Below, in pieces: positions 62,087 through 64,000 of a stretch of 64,000 nt of DNA. The notes under the pieces were generated by a model. The model was not told the DNA's origin, did not search any database, and was given only the letters and a program-made list of their open reading frames with translations. Position numbers and translations under genes: made by a program. The DNA comes from JAYRZB01 sp041916675 (lineage in GTDB: Bacteria > Pseudomonadota > Alphaproteobacteria > Rhizobiales > Devosiaceae). The stretch lies in contig JAYRZB010000003.1 of NCBI GenBank assembly GCA_041916675.1, positions 124,001 through 188,000 on the forward strand, in the 5' to 3' direction. Each line of letters starts with the position of its first letter. Positions within the stretch are counted from its first letter, which is position 1.

Positions 62087-62830
62087 ATGACGACACCTGC
62101 CCTTGCCATCTCGGGACTTTCCAAGACCTTCGCCCGACCTGCCGTCGATGGGTTGGACCTGACGGTGCGGGCGGGCGAATTCTATGCGCTGCTGGGGCCG
62201 AACGGGGCGGGAAAGACCACTGCTCTGCGGATGGTGGCGGGGCTGCTGCAGCCCGATGCCGGGTCAATTGCTGTTTATGGCATCGACACGGCGCGAGAGC
62301 CGCTGAAAGCCAAATCGGTGGTAGCATTCGTTTCGGACGAACCCATGGTCTATGACCGGCTGACGCCGATGGAGTACCTTGAGTTTGTCGCCGGGCTCTG
62401 GGGCATCGAGACCGGCAGGGCCGAGGCACGGGCAAGGGAATTGGTCGAATGGCTCGGGCTCGGCCCGCACGCCAACGAGCGATGCGGCGGCTTTTCCAAG
62501 GGCATGTTGCAAAAGGTGGCGCTGGCCGGCGCCCTGGTGCATGACCCTCGCCTGATCATTCTCGATGAGCCCCTGACAGGGCTTGATGCAGGCTCCGCGC
62601 GGCAGGTCAAGGACGTGCTCGCCGGGCTGGTCAAGACCGGGGTGACGGTGATCATGACCACCCATATCCTTGAAGTGGCAGAACGGATGGCCGAGCGGAT
62701 CGGGGTGATTGCCCATGGCAGGCTGATTGCCGAGGGCACGCTGGCAGAACTGCGCAGCCGGGCGGGCCACGAGGGTTCAACGCTGGAGGAAATCTTTCTT
62801 GAGCTGGTGCGGACCGAGGATGCGGCGTGA
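62087..62830 (+). CDS. ABC-2-type transporter ATP-binding protein
   Basis: A 247-residue exporter ATPase. Walker A GPNGAGKTT is at 37-45, the signature region FSKGMLQKVALA replaces LSGGQ-like motif, and Walker B IILDEPLTGLD follows. Its partner permease starts in overlap with its stop (GTGA at 62827-62830). The substrate is unknown; ABC-2 exporters move drugs, lipids or polysaccharides. ATG 62087 is used because ALAISGLSKTF is the family start. Confidence 0.93.
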   Translation: MTTPALAISGLSKTFARPAVDGLDLTVRAGEFYALLGPNGAGKTTALRMVAGLLQPDAGSIAVYGIDTAREPLKAKSVVAFVSDEPMVYDRLTPMEYLEFVAGLWGIETGRAEARARELVEWLGLGPHANERCGGFSKGMLQKVALAGALVHDPRLIILDEPLTGLDAGSARQVKDVLAGLVKTGVTVIMTTHILEVAERMAERIGVIAHGRLIAEGTLAELRSRAGHEGSTLEEIFLELVRTEDAA

Positions 62831-64000
62831 GCCGGAAGCCGGGAAGCACAGCCTGGTTTGCGGCGCACGAAGCGCGGCTGCAATGGCGCGAATTCACCGC
62901 GATGATGACCGGCGGGCGCCCGGCGCGGGCGATCACCCTGTTGATCGTGATGCTCGTGTTCGGCGCGTTTCTGCACTGGCTGGCCTATGTGGTGATTGCC
63001 CCGCAGGTGGCAGCAGGCATTGAAGCCGACAAGGCAACGCTGGTGGCGCTGAGCGGCGGCGGAGTGCTGTTCTGGTCGGTGATGCTGTCGCAGGCGATTG
63101 AATCGGTGACACGCGCCTATTACGCCCGCGCCGATCTCGACCTCATCCTGTCTTCGCCTGCCTCGTCACGGCGGTTATTTGCTGTACGCACGGGTGCCAT
63201 TGCGCTGGCCAGCATGACGCTGGCCTGCCTTTTGGCGAGCCCGGCGATCAACGTGCTGGCGGTGATCGATGGACCGCGCTGGCTGATGGCTTATGGGGTG
63301 CTGGCCGTGCTCGGCGCGCTGGCGGCCGCAGCCGGAGTGCTGGTGACGCTGGGGCTGTTTCGGCTGGTGGGCGCGCGCCGCGCGAGGCTGATCGCCCAGA
63401 TCATTGCAGCCATTGTGGGGGCCGGATTTGTGATCGGCATACAGGCGGTGGCGATCCTGCAATTGGGCACCTACTCACGGCTGAGCTTTTTCCAGTCACC
63501 AGCGGTGGTTGCCGCCATGCCCGACGCGGCAAGCCCATTGTGGCTGCCGGCACGGGCGGCGATGGGCGACGGCATGGCGCTGGCTGCCTTTGCCGCGGTG
63601 GGATTCGGCGCGCTGCTGGCGGTGATCTGGCTCAGCGCATCCAGCTATGGCCGCCATGCGATTGCGGCGGCCGGCGTGGCGCAGATGCGCAGCAGGCAGG
63701 GGGTGGCGCGGGACTTCAGGCTGCGGAGCGTCAAGCAGACGTTGCGCGCCAAGGAATGGAAGCTGCTGCGACGCGACCCGTGGCTGCTGTCGCAGACGCT
63801 GATGCAGATGCTCTACCTGCTGCCCCCGGCGCTGCTTTTATGGATCAACTATGGCGATGCCTCGGGCGTGAGCGTAGTGATCGTGCCGGTGCTGGTGATG
63901 GCAGGCGGGCAACTTGCGGGCGGCCTGGCCTGGCTGGCGATTTCGGGCGAGGACGCGCACGACCTGGTGGCCACCGCGCCGGTTTCGGCGCGCACGGTGC
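62827..64000 (+). CDS. ABC-2-type exporter permease (truncated at window end)
   Basis: A GTG-started frame of at least 391 codons continuing past the window. Hydrophobic helices are visible near residues 35-57, 72-90, 115-140, 145-170, 180-205, 255-275, 325-345 and 355-380, in keeping with a large permease. The cytoplasmic segment REFTAMMTGGRPARA is near the N-terminus, and LRSVKQTLRAKEWKLLRRDP is a cytoplasmic loop (about 300-320). Its start overlaps the ATPase stop, so it is its partner. The long cytosolic loop resembles ABC permeases of the putative bacteriocin/lantibiotic immunity or heme type; no specific match can be made. Confidence 0.85.
   Translation, partial: MSRKPGSTAWFAAHEARLQWREFTAMMTGGRPARAITLLIVMLVFGAFLHWLAYVVIAPQVAAGIEADKATLVALSGGGVLFWSVMLSQAIESVTRAYYARADLDLILSSPASSRRLFAVRTGAIALASMTLACLLASPAINVLAVIDGPRWLMAYGVLAVLGALAAAAGVLVTLGLFRLVGARRARLIAQIIAAIVGAGFVIGIQAVAILQLGTYSRLSFFQSPAVVAAMPDAASPLWLPARAAMGDGMALAAFAAVGFGALLAVIWLSASSYGRHAIAAAGVAQMRSRQGVARDFRLRSVKQTLRAKEWKLLRRDPWLLSQTLMQMLYLLPPALLLWINYGDASGVSVVIVPVLVMAGGQLAGGLAWLAISGEDAHDLVATAPVSARTV

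Overview
The window is ordinary chromosomal DNA of a GC-rich alphaproteobacterium. It is most likely in the Hyphomicrobiales, and a Devosia-like lineage is the best guess. The grounds are ScfR-type regulators beside isocitrate lyase, DUF2865 and DUF2059 secreted proteins, a class II DAHP synthase, a PleC/DivJ-like histidine kinase, a short GluRS, and strong G/C bias in third codon positions. I see no rRNA, tRNA, CRISPR array, insertion sequence, integrase or prophage gene. Genes are densely packed. About 59 protein genes are supported, and the first (hrpB) and last (an ABC permease) run off the ends.

Layout. (1) 1-5840: the hrpB tail; a glyoxylate-shunt locus with aceA flanked by two ScfR-type acyl-CoA regulators and a small unknown gene; then a c-type cytochrome with an FNR/FixK-like box upstream. 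(2) 6210-13125: a co-directional catabolic or uptake locus with an amino-acid ABC transporter, an enolase-superfamily enzyme of the hydroxyproline dehydratase/epimerase type, a DMT permease, and tightly coupled nadC and cysQ. (3) 13242-18366: PadR regulator, membrane-fusion protein and RND pump. (4) 18441-20656: ArsR sensor and Atm1-type exporter, translationally coupled. (5) 20885-24540: a LysM/Ig-like surface protein and citramalate synthase. (6) 24546-28407: cysS-VOC-GFA-pip-GFA, a chain of overlapping genes. (7) 28677-38289: cytochrome c', FAH hydrolase, DUF2865, gltX-nadE, an outer-membrane protein, DAHP synthase and a PAS-only protein. (8) 38315-48685: glutathione reductase, a BKACE-like enzyme, rpiA, L,D-transpeptidase, moaA, Lrp, nuclease, histidine kinase, cobT and cobS. 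(9) 48721-57047: two GSTs, a LysR, a DUF1003 tail relic, a retropepsin, dusA, an SRPBCC-ArsR pair, RidA, a dipeptidase and a D-amino-acid dehydrogenase-like oxidase. (10) 57082-64000: a GlcD-type oxidase, ferredoxin-NADP reductase, GntR, ETF-QO and an ABC-2 exporter.

Connections. Isocitrate lyase with ScfR regulators supports growth on acetate or fatty acids, and ETF-QO would pass beta-oxidation electrons to quinone. The c-type cytochrome, cytochrome c', Fpr, GSTs and glutathione reductase belong to respiration and redox defence. NadC, NadE and CysQ all touch NAD or nucleotide metabolism. The hydroxyproline-type enzyme, the D-amino-acid oxidase, the dipeptidase and the amino-acid transporter suggest a scavenger of peptide-derived compounds.

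The most interesting signals are regulatory DNA and gene pairings. They are repeats and dyads around the two ScfR genes, an FNR/FixK-like box, a 20-bp dyad before the BKACE gene, a LacI-like palindrome with no LacI gene nearby, an ArsR-type operator, and the nadC-cysQ pair inside an uptake locus. No clearly new multi-gene defence or mobile system is visible.
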